Origin: Actinoallomurus bryophytorum
Lineage (GTDB): Bacteria; Actinomycetota; Actinomycetes; Streptosporangiales; Streptosporangiaceae
Direction of reading: 5' to 3'
DNA: 64,000 nucleotides
Assembly: GCF_006716425.1 (NCBI RefSeq)
Contig: NZ_VFOZ01000003.1
Coordinates: 405,928-469,927 of the forward strand
Position 1 is the stretch's first letter; the number at the start of each line of letters is the position of its first letter. Below, piece by piece: positions 16,064-24,200 of the stretch. The translations under genes were made by a program, and so were the position numbers. Below the pieces are notes generated by a model that saw only the letters and a program-made list of their open reading frames with translations, did no database searches and was not told the DNA's origin.

Positions 16064-18931
16064 GTGTCATCCGCCCGCGACGTGCACAATCTGAAGGTGG
16101 CCAATCCGGGGAGTCCTCGCGAGGTGGGCATCTCCGCCCGTGAGGCGGAGGTCCTGGCCGCGCTCGGCGAACACCTGACCAACGCCGAGATCGGCGCTCG
16201 GCTGTTCATCTCCATCCGCACCGTCGAGAGCCACGTCTCCTCGTTGCTGCGCAAGCTGCAGGCGGACGACCGCCGCGCACTGGCCGGCGTTGCCGGGAGC
16301 CTGCGCTCCGATCCGGCGGGCGGGTCGGCCGCCCCGACCACGGTCGCCGCCGCGCTGCCGTCGCCGTTGACGCCGTTCGTCGGGCGGCTGGCCGAGAGGG
16401 CGGCGCTGTCCACCGCGCTGCACGAACACCGCCTCGTGACAGCCGTCGGACCGGGCGGGGTCGGCAAGACGCGTCTGGCCTTGAGCGTCGCCGCCGACAT
16501 GGGTGACCGATTCGCCGACGGCGTCTGGTACGTCGATCTCGTGCCCGTGACCGATGTGTTGATGATCGCACCGGCGATCGCCGACGCGCTCGGCCTCGGC
16601 GAGCGTCCGGGCGGCTCCGCGGTGGACGACGTCCTGGGCTGGCTGGCCGAGCGGGAGACGCTGCTCGTGCTGGACAACTGCGAGCACCTGCTGGACGGCG
16701 TGGTGGTCCTGCTCGAACGGTTGCTGGCCGGCAGCCCGCGGTCGACGGTACTCGCCACCAGCCGGGCCAGGTTGCTGGTGCCCTTCGAGCGAGTGTTCCC
16801 CGTGCCCGGACTGTCCGTCGAGGCGGACGACGGCGGGCCGGGTGACGCGGTCGGGCTGTTCCTCGGGCGGGCGGCGGCAGCGGGGAGCCCGGCGCGGTCC
16901 GGCGACATCGAAGGCATCACCGCCGTCTGCCGGGCCCTCGACGGAATGGCGCTGGCGATCGAGCTGGCCGCCGCCCGTTACCCCTCGCTCGGGGTCGACG
17001 GGCTCGAAGCCGGCCTGACCGACCGATTGCGGCTGCTCGCGGGCGGTCCGCGGATCGATGACCGGCACCGTTCGCTGCGCTCGGCGCTCGACTGGAGTTA
17101 CGCGCTGCTGGACGAACCCGGCCAGGCGGTGCTGCGCCGGGTCTCGGCCTTCGCCGAACCGTTCACCGCGACCGCGGCGGCGGCGGTCGTGGCCGATTGG
17201 TCACCGGTGCCGGCCGGCCATGTCCCCATCATCCTGGCCGGGCTCGCCGACCAGAGTCTGCTGATCGCGCTCGCGGGGCCGGGCGGTACGCGCTACCGGG
17301 CCCTGGAGACGATCCGCCAGTACGGCGCCGATCGGCTCGACGAGGCAGGTGAGTCGGTCGAGACCCTGTCGCGCCACCTGCGTTGGTGTCTCGCCGAGAG
17401 CGCCGTCGTCGAGCTCGCGTCGCGTGAGGTCGCCGGTACGTGGCGGACGGCGTTCGACCAGGTCGCCGGCGAGCTGCGCGGCGCGCTGACCTGGGCGGCG
17501 GGCCATGCGCGCCACCGTACGGAGGCGTACCGCCTGGCGATCTGCCTGGCCCACCTGAGCTTCATCCGCGGCATGCCCGGTGAGTCGCAGCGCCGCTATG
17601 AGCAGGCGGCCGGGCTCGCCGACGACGACCTGGCCGCCGCCGACGCGTTGCGCAGTGCCGCGGGCGCCGCCGAGTCGCGACATTTCGGTAGCGAGGCTCT
17701 GCGGCTGCGGATGCGCGCCGCCGACGCGGCGCTCCGCGCGGGCGATCGGCCCGGTGCGGCCGGTGACCTCGCGCAGAACGCCGAGTTGATCAATCGCGGC
17801 CCAGGCCTGATGGCGACCGTACCCGCGGCCGGGGAGGTGGAGCTACTGATCACGCGGGGATGGGCGCTGGCCGACGGAGACCCGGCCGCCGAGGCGCGGC
17901 TGCTCATCGCCGAGGCGTGCGCCGGGGCCGTGGCCGATCCGGCCACCCTCCAGCTCGTCGAGCGCGCTCTCACCCTGGCCCGGCGCGTCGGCGATCCGCT
18001 GACCGAGAGCGCGGCGCTCGACCAGCTGACCGCGGTACAGCTGGCGCGCGGCGAGGTCCGCGCCGCGGCGGCGAGCGCGTTGCGGCGCACCGAGCTGCTG
18101 GCGCCGATGCCGGTGACGGCTAGGGCCGCGCTGGAGTTCTTCGACGGGTTCATCATGGCCGCCGATTGTGCCGTCGCCGCCGGTGACCTGCGGGCCGGGC
18201 GAAGGCTGGCCGAAGGCCTGCGTGACCTGCCGTTCTACCGGGAGGAGGGGCACCTGGCCGGCGCGCGGCTGCTCCTCGTGACGGCGCTGGCGGGTGGCTG
18301 GCCCGAGGCCCTCGGCCTGGCCGAGCGCTTCCGCGAGGGATGGGAGCGGGCCGGCCGCCCTCGCGCGGGCAATCTCAGCCGCGCCGCGTACGCGGCCGCG
18401 ACGGTGCACGGGCTGTGCGGCGACGACGACGCTCGCGCCGCCTGGCTGGACATCGTCGGTGCCCTCGAGACGCCGGGACGCTCGGTTTCCGAGGTGCACT
18501 TCGGCGAGTTCTTCGACGCGTTGTTGCTGCTGCACCGCGGTCTGCCCGAGCGGGCGGTGCGGGTGATGGTCACACCGCCGGAGGAGTTCACCGAGTGGTA
18601 CAGCGGCATGTGGCGCCCTTGGTACGGCGCGCTGTGGGCCGAGGCCGCGGTGCTCAGCGGGCATCGGGAGGCCGCCGACCGCATCCGGCGTGCGCGCCTG
18701 GCGACGGCCGGCAACCCGATCGCCACCGCCATCGTCGACCGCACGGCGGCCCTGACCACCCACGGCGGCGACCGCGACGGATTGACCGCCGCGGCCGCCG
18801 CCCTGTCGGATGCCGGCTGCCGTTACCAGTGGGCCCGGACCCTTGTCCTCCTGGGCGGGGAGCAGCGGGCACGTGGTGAGTCCGCGCTGGCGGCGATGGG
18901 TGCGGTGCCTATGGTCTGGCCTCCAGAATGA
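16064..18931 (+). CDS. Large regulator: N-terminal LuxR HTH plus NB-ARC-type ATPase
   Basis: This 955-residue protein starts at GTG 16064, or perhaps GTG 16097. A LuxR-type helix-turn-helix lies at about 22-75 (ISAREAEVLAAL, NAEIGARLFISIRTVESHV), at the N-terminus rather than the usual C-terminus. The ATPase domain follows, with TPFVGR at 103 and Walker A GPGGVGKT at 129-136. LLVLDNCEHLLD is the Walker B region and AIELAAAR is a later family motif. The rest is helical and TPR-like. Such proteins are ATP-dependent transcription regulators. Targets are unknown. Its 3' end overlaps the convergent methyltransferase by 23 bases. Confidence 0.88.
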   Translation: MSSARDVHNLKVANPGSPREVGISAREAEVLAALGEHLTNAEIGARLFISIRTVESHVSSLLRKLQADDRRALAGVAGSLRSDPAGGSAAPTTVAAALPSPLTPFVGRLAERAALSTALHEHRLVTAVGPGGVGKTRLALSVAADMGDRFADGVWYVDLVPVTDVLMIAPAIADALGLGERPGGSAVDDVLGWLAERETLLVLDNCEHLLDGVVVLLERLLAGSPRSTVLATSRARLLVPFERVFPVPGLSVEADDGGPGDAVGLFLGRAAAAGSPARSGDIEGITAVCRALDGMALAIELAAARYPSLGVDGLEAGLTDRLRLLAGGPRIDDRHRSLRSALDWSYALLDEPGQAVLRRVSAFAEPFTATAAAAVVADWSPVPAGHVPIILAGLADQSLLIALAGPGGTRYRALETIRQYGADRLDEAGESVETLSRHLRWCLAESAVVELASREVAGTWRTAFDQVAGELRGALTWAAGHARHRTEAYRLAICLAHLSFIRGMPGESQRRYEQAAGLADDDLAAADALRSAAGAAESRHFGSEALRLRMRAADAALRAGDRPGAAGDLAQNAELINRGPGLMATVPAAGEVELLITRGWALADGDPAAEARLLIAEACAGAVADPATLQLVERALTLARRVGDPLTESAALDQLTAVQLARGEVRAAAASALRRTELLAPMPVTARAALEFFDGFIMAADCAVAAGDLRAGRRLAEGLRDLPFYREEGHLAGARLLLVTALAGGWPEALGLAERFREGWERAGRPRAGNLSRAAYAAATVHGLCGDDDARAAWLDIVGALETPGRSVSEVHFGEFFDALLLLHRGLPERAVRVMVTPPEEFTEWYSGMWRPWYGALWAEAAVLSGHREAADRIRRARLATAGNPIATAIVDRTAALTTHGGDRDGLTAAAAALSDAGCRYQWARTLVLLGGEQRARGESALAAMGAVPMVWPPE

Positions 18932-19985
18932 TGTTGAAGGGGGTCTCGGTCGCCCGCCGTACGCGCGTGAAGCCCGCCTCGCGCAGCACCACGGCAAGCC
19001 GGCGTTCACCGGCCTGCGCGCCCAATCCCAGCCCGACGTCCTGCGCCAGTGACCCCGGCGTGCAGATGACGGTGGACAGGCCGTAGTAGGTCCGCCCGAT
19101 CGGATGGAGGTTGTCCTCCAGCGCGTCGCCGGCGTTCGGCTCGACCAGCAGCAGCGTGCCGTCCGCAGCCAGCGCCCGCCGGATGTGCCGCGCGGCGCCG
19201 ACCGGGTCCCCCATGTCGTGCAGGGCGTCGAAAAGGCACACCAGGTCATACCCCTCGCCGGGCAGGTCCTTGGCCTGCGCGACGGCGAACCTCGCCCGCT
19301 GGTCCACGCCGGCCTGCGCCGCGGCCGTACGGGCGGCCTCGATCGAGGGCTCGTGGATGTCGAAGCCGGCGAACGTCGAACGCTCGAACGCCTGCGCCAT
19401 GATGACCGTGGAGGCGCCGAGTCCGCACCCCACGTCGGCGACGCTCGCGCCCGCCCGTAGCTTCTCGACCACTCCATCCAGCGCCGGTAGCCATTCCTGG
19501 ACGAGGTGGGCGGCGTAGCCAGGGCGAAAGAGCCGGACGACCCCGGAGAACAGCCGTGCGTCGTGCTCGTGCCAGCCGACTCCCGCGCCGGTGCGGAACG
19601 CCTCGACCAGTACGTCATGGTCGGCGTAGCAGGAGGCGATGGTCTCGAAGGCGCCCCCGAGGAAGACCGGGCTGCCTTCGTCGGCCACCACCATGGCCTG
19701 CTCCGCGGGCAGCTCGTAGGTGCCACCGGCCGGGTCGTAGACGACATAGCCGCCGGCCGCCTGGTTGCCGAGCCATTCGCGGACGTACCGCTCGGCGGTG
19801 CCGGTGCGCCGCGCCAGATCGGAGGATGTGATCGGGCCGGCGCCGGCCATCGCCTTGTACAGACCCAGCCGGTCGCCGATGTGCAGCAACAGCCCGGAGA
19901 TGGCCGCGCCCATGTCGGCGACCACCTGTCCCACGAACGCCTCGAGTCTCGCCTCGTCCAGCCGTGCGATACCGGTTGTGGTCAC
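18909..19985 (-). CDS. SAM-dependent methyltransferase with N-terminal winged helix
   Basis: This 358-residue protein starts at GTG 19985 behind GGGGAG. The first ~90 residues form a small helical winged-helix domain (LGLYKAMAG, SSDLARRTGTAERYVREWL). The class I methyltransferase domain has the SAM motif VADVGCGLGASTVIMAQAF near residue 184, FAGFDIHEPSIEAAR as motif II, and DLVCLFDALHDMGDP as motif IV. This two-domain plan matches a widespread actinobacterial family (Rv2258c type). The substrate is unknown. It is convergent with, and overlapping, the regulator before it. Confidence 0.87.
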   Translation of the reverse strand: MTTTGIARLDEARLEAFVGQVVADMGAAISGLLLHIGDRLGLYKAMAGAGPITSSDLARRTGTAERYVREWLGNQAAGGYVVYDPAGGTYELPAEQAMVVADEGSPVFLGGAFETIASCYADHDVLVEAFRTGAGVGWHEHDARLFSGVVRLFRPGYAAHLVQEWLPALDGVVEKLRAGASVADVGCGLGASTVIMAQAFERSTFAGFDIHEPSIEAARTAAAQAGVDQRARFAVAQAKDLPGEGYDLVCLFDALHDMGDPVGAARHIRRALAADGTLLLVEPNAGDALEDNLHPIGRTYYGLSTVICTPGSLAQDVGLGLGAQAGERRLAVVLREAGFTRVRRATETPFNIILEARP

Positions 19986-20183
19986 TTGCGTCTCCCCTCT
20001 CCCCTGCGGGTCCCCGACGAACCCGCCTGGAGACGAGCGTGCCGGCCGGTACGGGGACAGGGCATCCGTGACCACCACGGAACCCCGGATCAGTGCCGAC
20101 CACGGATGCCCGGTGGCCGCGCCCGACCGAGAGTGGGTCTTCCAAGGGCATCGGCCATTCCACGGTCCCGGCGATATGGCGTC

Positions 20184-23165
20184 CTACGGATCGCCGGCCT
20201 TCCGCCTTCGTGCCGCCGGCTCGGCGAGCAGGTCGTGGTCCATCGCGTAGCGGACCAGTGCGATCCGGGATTCGACGCCCAGCCGGGCGTACACGTGTTG
20301 CAGGTGGGTGGTCACCGTGCGTGGGCTGATCACCAGGCGGCGGGCGATGTCGGCGTTGCTCAGGCCCTGTGCGACCAGGCGTACGACCTCCGCCTCACGT
20401 CCGCTCAGCCCGGCGGCCGGGCTCCGCCGGGGCTGCGCGGGCCGTGCTCCGAGGTCGCGGAGCAGGCGGCGTGCCCGGTCGGCGTAGCGGCGGGCGCCGA
20501 CCTCGGTGAACACCGCCAGGCTGCTCTGCGCCGCGGCCACCGCCTCGTCCCGGCGCTTCGGCGGGGCGGCGAGCGACCACTGCAGCCGGCACCTCGCGGC
20601 GTCGAAGGGCATCGCGAGCGTCGTGAACCGCTCGACCGCGCGGCCCAGTTCGTCCAGCGCCGCCGTCCGGTCGCCCCGCGCGCCGTGGACCAGGCCCATG
20701 AGTTCATCGGCCAGTGCCGCCGCGTACCGCGCCCGTGGTCCGAACCGCCTGAGCCGGTCGGCCGTGCCGAGCGCGGCGTCGAGCCCGCCTGCGGCGACTT
20801 GAGTGCCGCCGAGCACGGCCAGGCTGAACGCCGGCGACATCAGCCAGCTCGTGTCCAGGTCGGCGGCCGCGGCGACGGCCTGGTCCGGATCTCCGCGCTC
20901 CAGCGCGATCTGGGCCTCTACGGTCTGGATCAGGGTGACCATCCGGCGGTCCGCGGGCCGGGGACCGAGGACGGTACGTGCTTCTGCCAGGCAGGCCGCC
21001 GCTTCGGCGATGTCGCCACGGAAGGTGAGCACGAGCGCCTGGACGATCAGACCGGCGACGACGGCACGTACGTTGCTCACCCGGTGCCCGAGCGCGAGGA
21101 CTTCGACGGCGCCGCGTTGCGCCTGCTCCCAGTCGCCGCCGTGGAAGTCGACGAGCACGAGCAGGAACCGCGACGCCATCTCCAGCGTCGGTACCCCGGA
21201 GGCGCGGGCCAGCCGCAGTGCGTACAGCGCCCGGCGACGCGCCGGCCCGGGTCCGTCGAGCATGAGCTCGATCATCATCAGAGGCCGGTGTATCTCTTCT
21301 ATCAGGACCGGGTCCGCCAGCCGTTCCGCGGCGGTCAGGGCGCGCAGGCAGGTCTGGTGGGCTCGTGGAGATGGCCCGTCCCGAAGTTGGACGTCGCCGT
21401 CGATCATGTCCGCCACGGCGATGGTCCGCAGCGAACCCGCGTGCTCCCCCGCCGCCCGTAGCCGGCCCACCTCGGCCTTCACGGCGGGGAGGTCGCCGAT
21501 CCGGATCAGCAGCCGGGTCTGGGACTCGCGCAGGCCGAGTCCGAGATCCGGTTCGGTCGCCGGAAGCGCCGCGAGGCCCTCGGCCAGCAGTCGCTGTGCC
21601 CGTTCGAACTCACCCTGATCCCACACCGCGAACGCGAGCCGCTGGGACAGCCGCGCCACCGCCGCGTGATCTCCCGATCGCCGGTACGCCTCCAGCGCCT
21701 CTTTCCACGCTGCGACCGCGGCGTCGAGATGACCGCCTATCTGCTGCGCGTCGCCGAGGCGCTCCAGCAGCCCCGGGGCCCGGTCATCGGCGTGCGATCG
21801 GGCCGCCTCCAGGTAACCTGCGGCGTCCTTGCCCGCCAGCACGTCGAGCGCACGCTCACCTGCGCGGGTGAGCACCTCCAGTGCGCGCTCGGCCCCGACC
21901 TGGTCGTGCGCGTCACGATAGTGCGGGGCGAGCAACGCGAGGTCTTCCGGCTCTCGTCGCTCCAACGCGGCCGCGACGTCGGCATGCCGGCGGCGGCGGA
22001 CCGCCTCTGGCAGCTCGGCATAGATCACCTCGGCGTACACCGGGTGAGCGGTGCGGTAGACCAGGTCCCGTCCGTCGGTCACCTCGAACACCAGGTCGAG
22101 GTCACGCAGGTCGCGCAGCCGGCTGACGAGGTCTTCCTCCCCGGTGCCCGCCACCTCGCAGAGCACCGGCAACATCGCCGCGTCACCGGCGACCACGACG
22201 AGTTCGAGGAGGTTCCGCTGCTCGTCGGTCGCGCGCCGCAGCTGGCCGTGGACCAGGTCGCGGACGAGGATCGGGACGAGTTCCCCCGCGCTTCGCCCCA
22301 GGATCCAGGCGCCGCCGCTGCGGAACAGGCCGCCGCTGCGTACGAGTTCACTGACCATCGTGGTCGCCACCAAAGGGCTGCCTGCGGCCCGCGCCGCCAG
22401 CAACTCCACCAGTGCGGACGGAGGCTCGCCGCCGAGAACGGCTCGGGCGAGCGATCGGATCGCCTCCGGCGTCAGGCCGCCGAGCATCAGCTCCTCGGCA
22501 AGCCCTGCCCCGCGCAGATCCTGAACCAGTGCCTGCAGCGCCGGCTGCCCGGCGACCTCGCCGCTGCGGTAGGCGCCGAGTATCAGGATCAGGTGCCCGC
22601 TGACGCCCCGCGCCACATAGTGCAGGAGTTCGGCCGTGGCGGTGTCCGCCCAGTGCAGATCGTCCACGGCGAGTACCACCGGTGTTCGCTCGGCCATTCG
22701 GGCGAGCAGCCGCGCCACCGCCTCGAACAGCCTTGTGCGCTCCAGCGCCGGATCGCCCAGCGGCTCCGCCGGAGGCAGATGCAGATCCGCGAAGAGCCGC
22801 CCCAGATCCGCCAGCCCGTCCAGCAGGCGGACCCGCCGGCCTGGTGTCAGAGCGCGCAGATAGGGCCCGAACGCCTCCACGATCGGCGCGTACGCCAAAC
22901 CCCGGCCCAGGACCCGCGCGCCGCCTCGCAGCATGACGAAGCCACGGTCCCCCGCCAGCGCGGTCGCTTCGTCCAAGAGCCGGGACTTTCCGATCCCCGC
23001 CGGGCCCGCGAGCAGGAGCATGCGGCCTTGCCCGGCGGCCACCCGATCCACGGCCGCGCGGACGCGCGTGAGTTCGGCGGAACGCCCCACCAGGGGGACG
23101 TCTGCCGGGCCGCGTCCCGCAGCGCCTGCCATCCGCGTCCTCCCGGTCGTCCCCCGAAGGAGCAT
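20184..23165 (-). CDS. LAL-family regulator (AAA ATPase with C-terminal LuxR HTH)
   Basis: This 993-residue protein starts at ATG 23165, chosen because AGGAGCTG precedes it at ideal spacing. Walker A GPAGIGKS lies at 54-61 and the Walker B region reads VVLAVDDLHWAD. A long alpha-helical repeat section follows. The LuxR helix-turn-helix lies near the C-terminus (GLSGREAEVVRLVAQG, NADIARRLVISPRTVTTHL). It lies 42 bases downstream of the methyltransferase gene at 23208 in the same direction, so it is probably the last gene of that operon. LAL regulators usually activate pathway genes. The obvious candidate target is its own operon. Confidence 0.92.
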   Translation of the reverse strand: MLLRGTTGRTRMAGAAGRGPADVPLVGRSAELTRVRAAVDRVAAGQGRMLLLAGPAGIGKSRLLDEATALAGDRGFVMLRGGARVLGRGLAYAPIVEAFGPYLRALTPGRRVRLLDGLADLGRLFADLHLPPAEPLGDPALERTRLFEAVARLLARMAERTPVVLAVDDLHWADTATAELLHYVARGVSGHLILILGAYRSGEVAGQPALQALVQDLRGAGLAEELMLGGLTPEAIRSLARAVLGGEPPSALVELLAARAAGSPLVATTMVSELVRSGGLFRSGGAWILGRSAGELVPILVRDLVHGQLRRATDEQRNLLELVVVAGDAAMLPVLCEVAGTGEEDLVSRLRDLRDLDLVFEVTDGRDLVYRTAHPVYAEVIYAELPEAVRRRRHADVAAALERREPEDLALLAPHYRDAHDQVGAERALEVLTRAGERALDVLAGKDAAGYLEAARSHADDRAPGLLERLGDAQQIGGHLDAAVAAWKEALEAYRRSGDHAAVARLSQRLAFAVWDQGEFERAQRLLAEGLAALPATEPDLGLGLRESQTRLLIRIGDLPAVKAEVGRLRAAGEHAGSLRTIAVADMIDGDVQLRDGPSPRAHQTCLRALTAAERLADPVLIEEIHRPLMMIELMLDGPGPARRRALYALRLARASGVPTLEMASRFLLVLVDFHGGDWEQAQRGAVEVLALGHRVSNVRAVVAGLIVQALVLTFRGDIAEAAACLAEARTVLGPRPADRRMVTLIQTVEAQIALERGDPDQAVAAAADLDTSWLMSPAFSLAVLGGTQVAAGGLDAALGTADRLRRFGPRARYAAALADELMGLVHGARGDRTAALDELGRAVERFTTLAMPFDAARCRLQWSLAAPPKRRDEAVAAAQSSLAVFTEVGARRYADRARRLLRDLGARPAQPRRSPAAGLSGREAEVVRLVAQGLSNADIARRLVISPRTVTTHLQHVYARLGVESRIALVRYAMDHDLLAEPAARRRKAGDP

Positions 23166-23207
23166 CTCAGCTCCTATCGTCTCCGGAATCGCGGACAGGA
23201 CCAACAC

Positions 23208-24200
23208 CTACGGCGCGCGGTCTGGCAGGTGGGCGGTGAGGAGGGTGAGCGGAGGTGTGGTCGGCAGGTCGTGGCGGCGTACGGAGACGAGGAAGGCCTC
23301 GGCGAGCCACTCCTGGTAGGCGGCGTACGGGTGGACCTGTCCGCTGGTCGTGCGTGCGTGGAGGCCGAGCGCGTAGAGGGCGAGCCAGCGGCGGTCGGTG
23401 CCGCGTGAGTCCGGCAGGATGTCCAGGATGGCGAGCGTTCCGCCGGGCCGCAGCGTACGGGTGAGCCGGGCCAGCAGCCGCCGGTTGGCCGACGGGTCGA
23501 AGAGGTGACAGACGTTGCCGACGATCACCAGGTCGTACGCGGCCGTGGGCAGGTCGGCGGTGAACATGTCCGCGGCGAGGAAGGTGAAGCGGGTCGCGTG
23601 GCCCGCGGCCTCGACGGTGGTACGCGTGGTGGCCAGGACCGCGGGCAGGTCCAGGGCGGTGAACCGGCAGCGGGGCAGGCGGTGGGCCAGCGCCAGGCTC
23701 CATGGGGCGGCGCCGGCCCCGACGTCGAGCACCGCGCCGGGTACGGCCGCGGACGCCAGATGGGCGGCGGCCTGGGCGGCGGCATCGGCCATCAGTGCTC
23801 CCAGGTGGTCGATGGTGCCGGGGTAGAGCTGTTCGGCACCGGACCGGGTGTCGGTGGCGACCGCCGGAACGCCGGAGCGGAGCACGTCGGGGAGCCCGGC
23901 GGCGGTGAGCCGCAGCATTTCGCCGAGCCGCCGGATGCCGCGGACGGCACGGTAGCTGCCGTCGCCGACCGGGGTCGCCGCTCCGACCGCGGCCAGCACG
24001 TCGAGCAGAAGCGGCGCGGCGCGGCAGGTGAGGCCGCAGTCGGTGACCAGCGCGGCGGCGTCGGCCGGGCCGCGGTCCAGCCGGTCCAGGACCCCGAGGC
24101 GTTCGGCGGCGGCCAGCGCGGCGGTCGCGGTCGCGGCTTCGGCCAGGAAATCGGACCCGGTGGCAGGTCGCGGCGGGGAGGACGGGACGGCGGCGGTCAC
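23208..24200 (-). CDS. O-methyltransferase-like protein (winged helix plus SAM domain)
   Basis: This 330-residue protein has an N-terminal dimerisation/winged-helix part (ATAALAAAERLGVLDRL) and a SAM domain. Motif I is AVLDVGAGAAPWSLALAH near residue 153 and motif II is FTALDLP. GNVCHLFDPSANRRLLARL and LRPGGTLAILDILPD form the later core. The architecture matches small-molecule O-methyltransferases of secondary metabolism. GTG 24200 overlaps the upstream stop by four bases (GTGA), so it is translationally coupled to the PEP-utilising enzyme. The substrate is unknown. Confidence 0.87.
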   Translation of the reverse strand: MTAAVPSSPPRPATGSDFLAEAATATAALAAAERLGVLDRLDRGPADAAALVTDCGLTCRAAPLLLDVLAAVGAATPVGDGSYRAVRGIRRLGEMLRLTAAGLPDVLRSGVPAVATDTRSGAEQLYPGTIDHLGALMADAAAQAAAHLASAAVPGAVLDVGAGAAPWSLALAHRLPRCRFTALDLPAVLATTRTTVEAAGHATRFTFLAADMFTADLPTAAYDLVIVGNVCHLFDPSANRRLLARLTRTLRPGGTLAILDILPDSRGTDRRWLALYALGLHARTTSGQVHPYAAYQEWLAEAFLVSVRRHDLPTTPPLTLLTAHLPDRAP

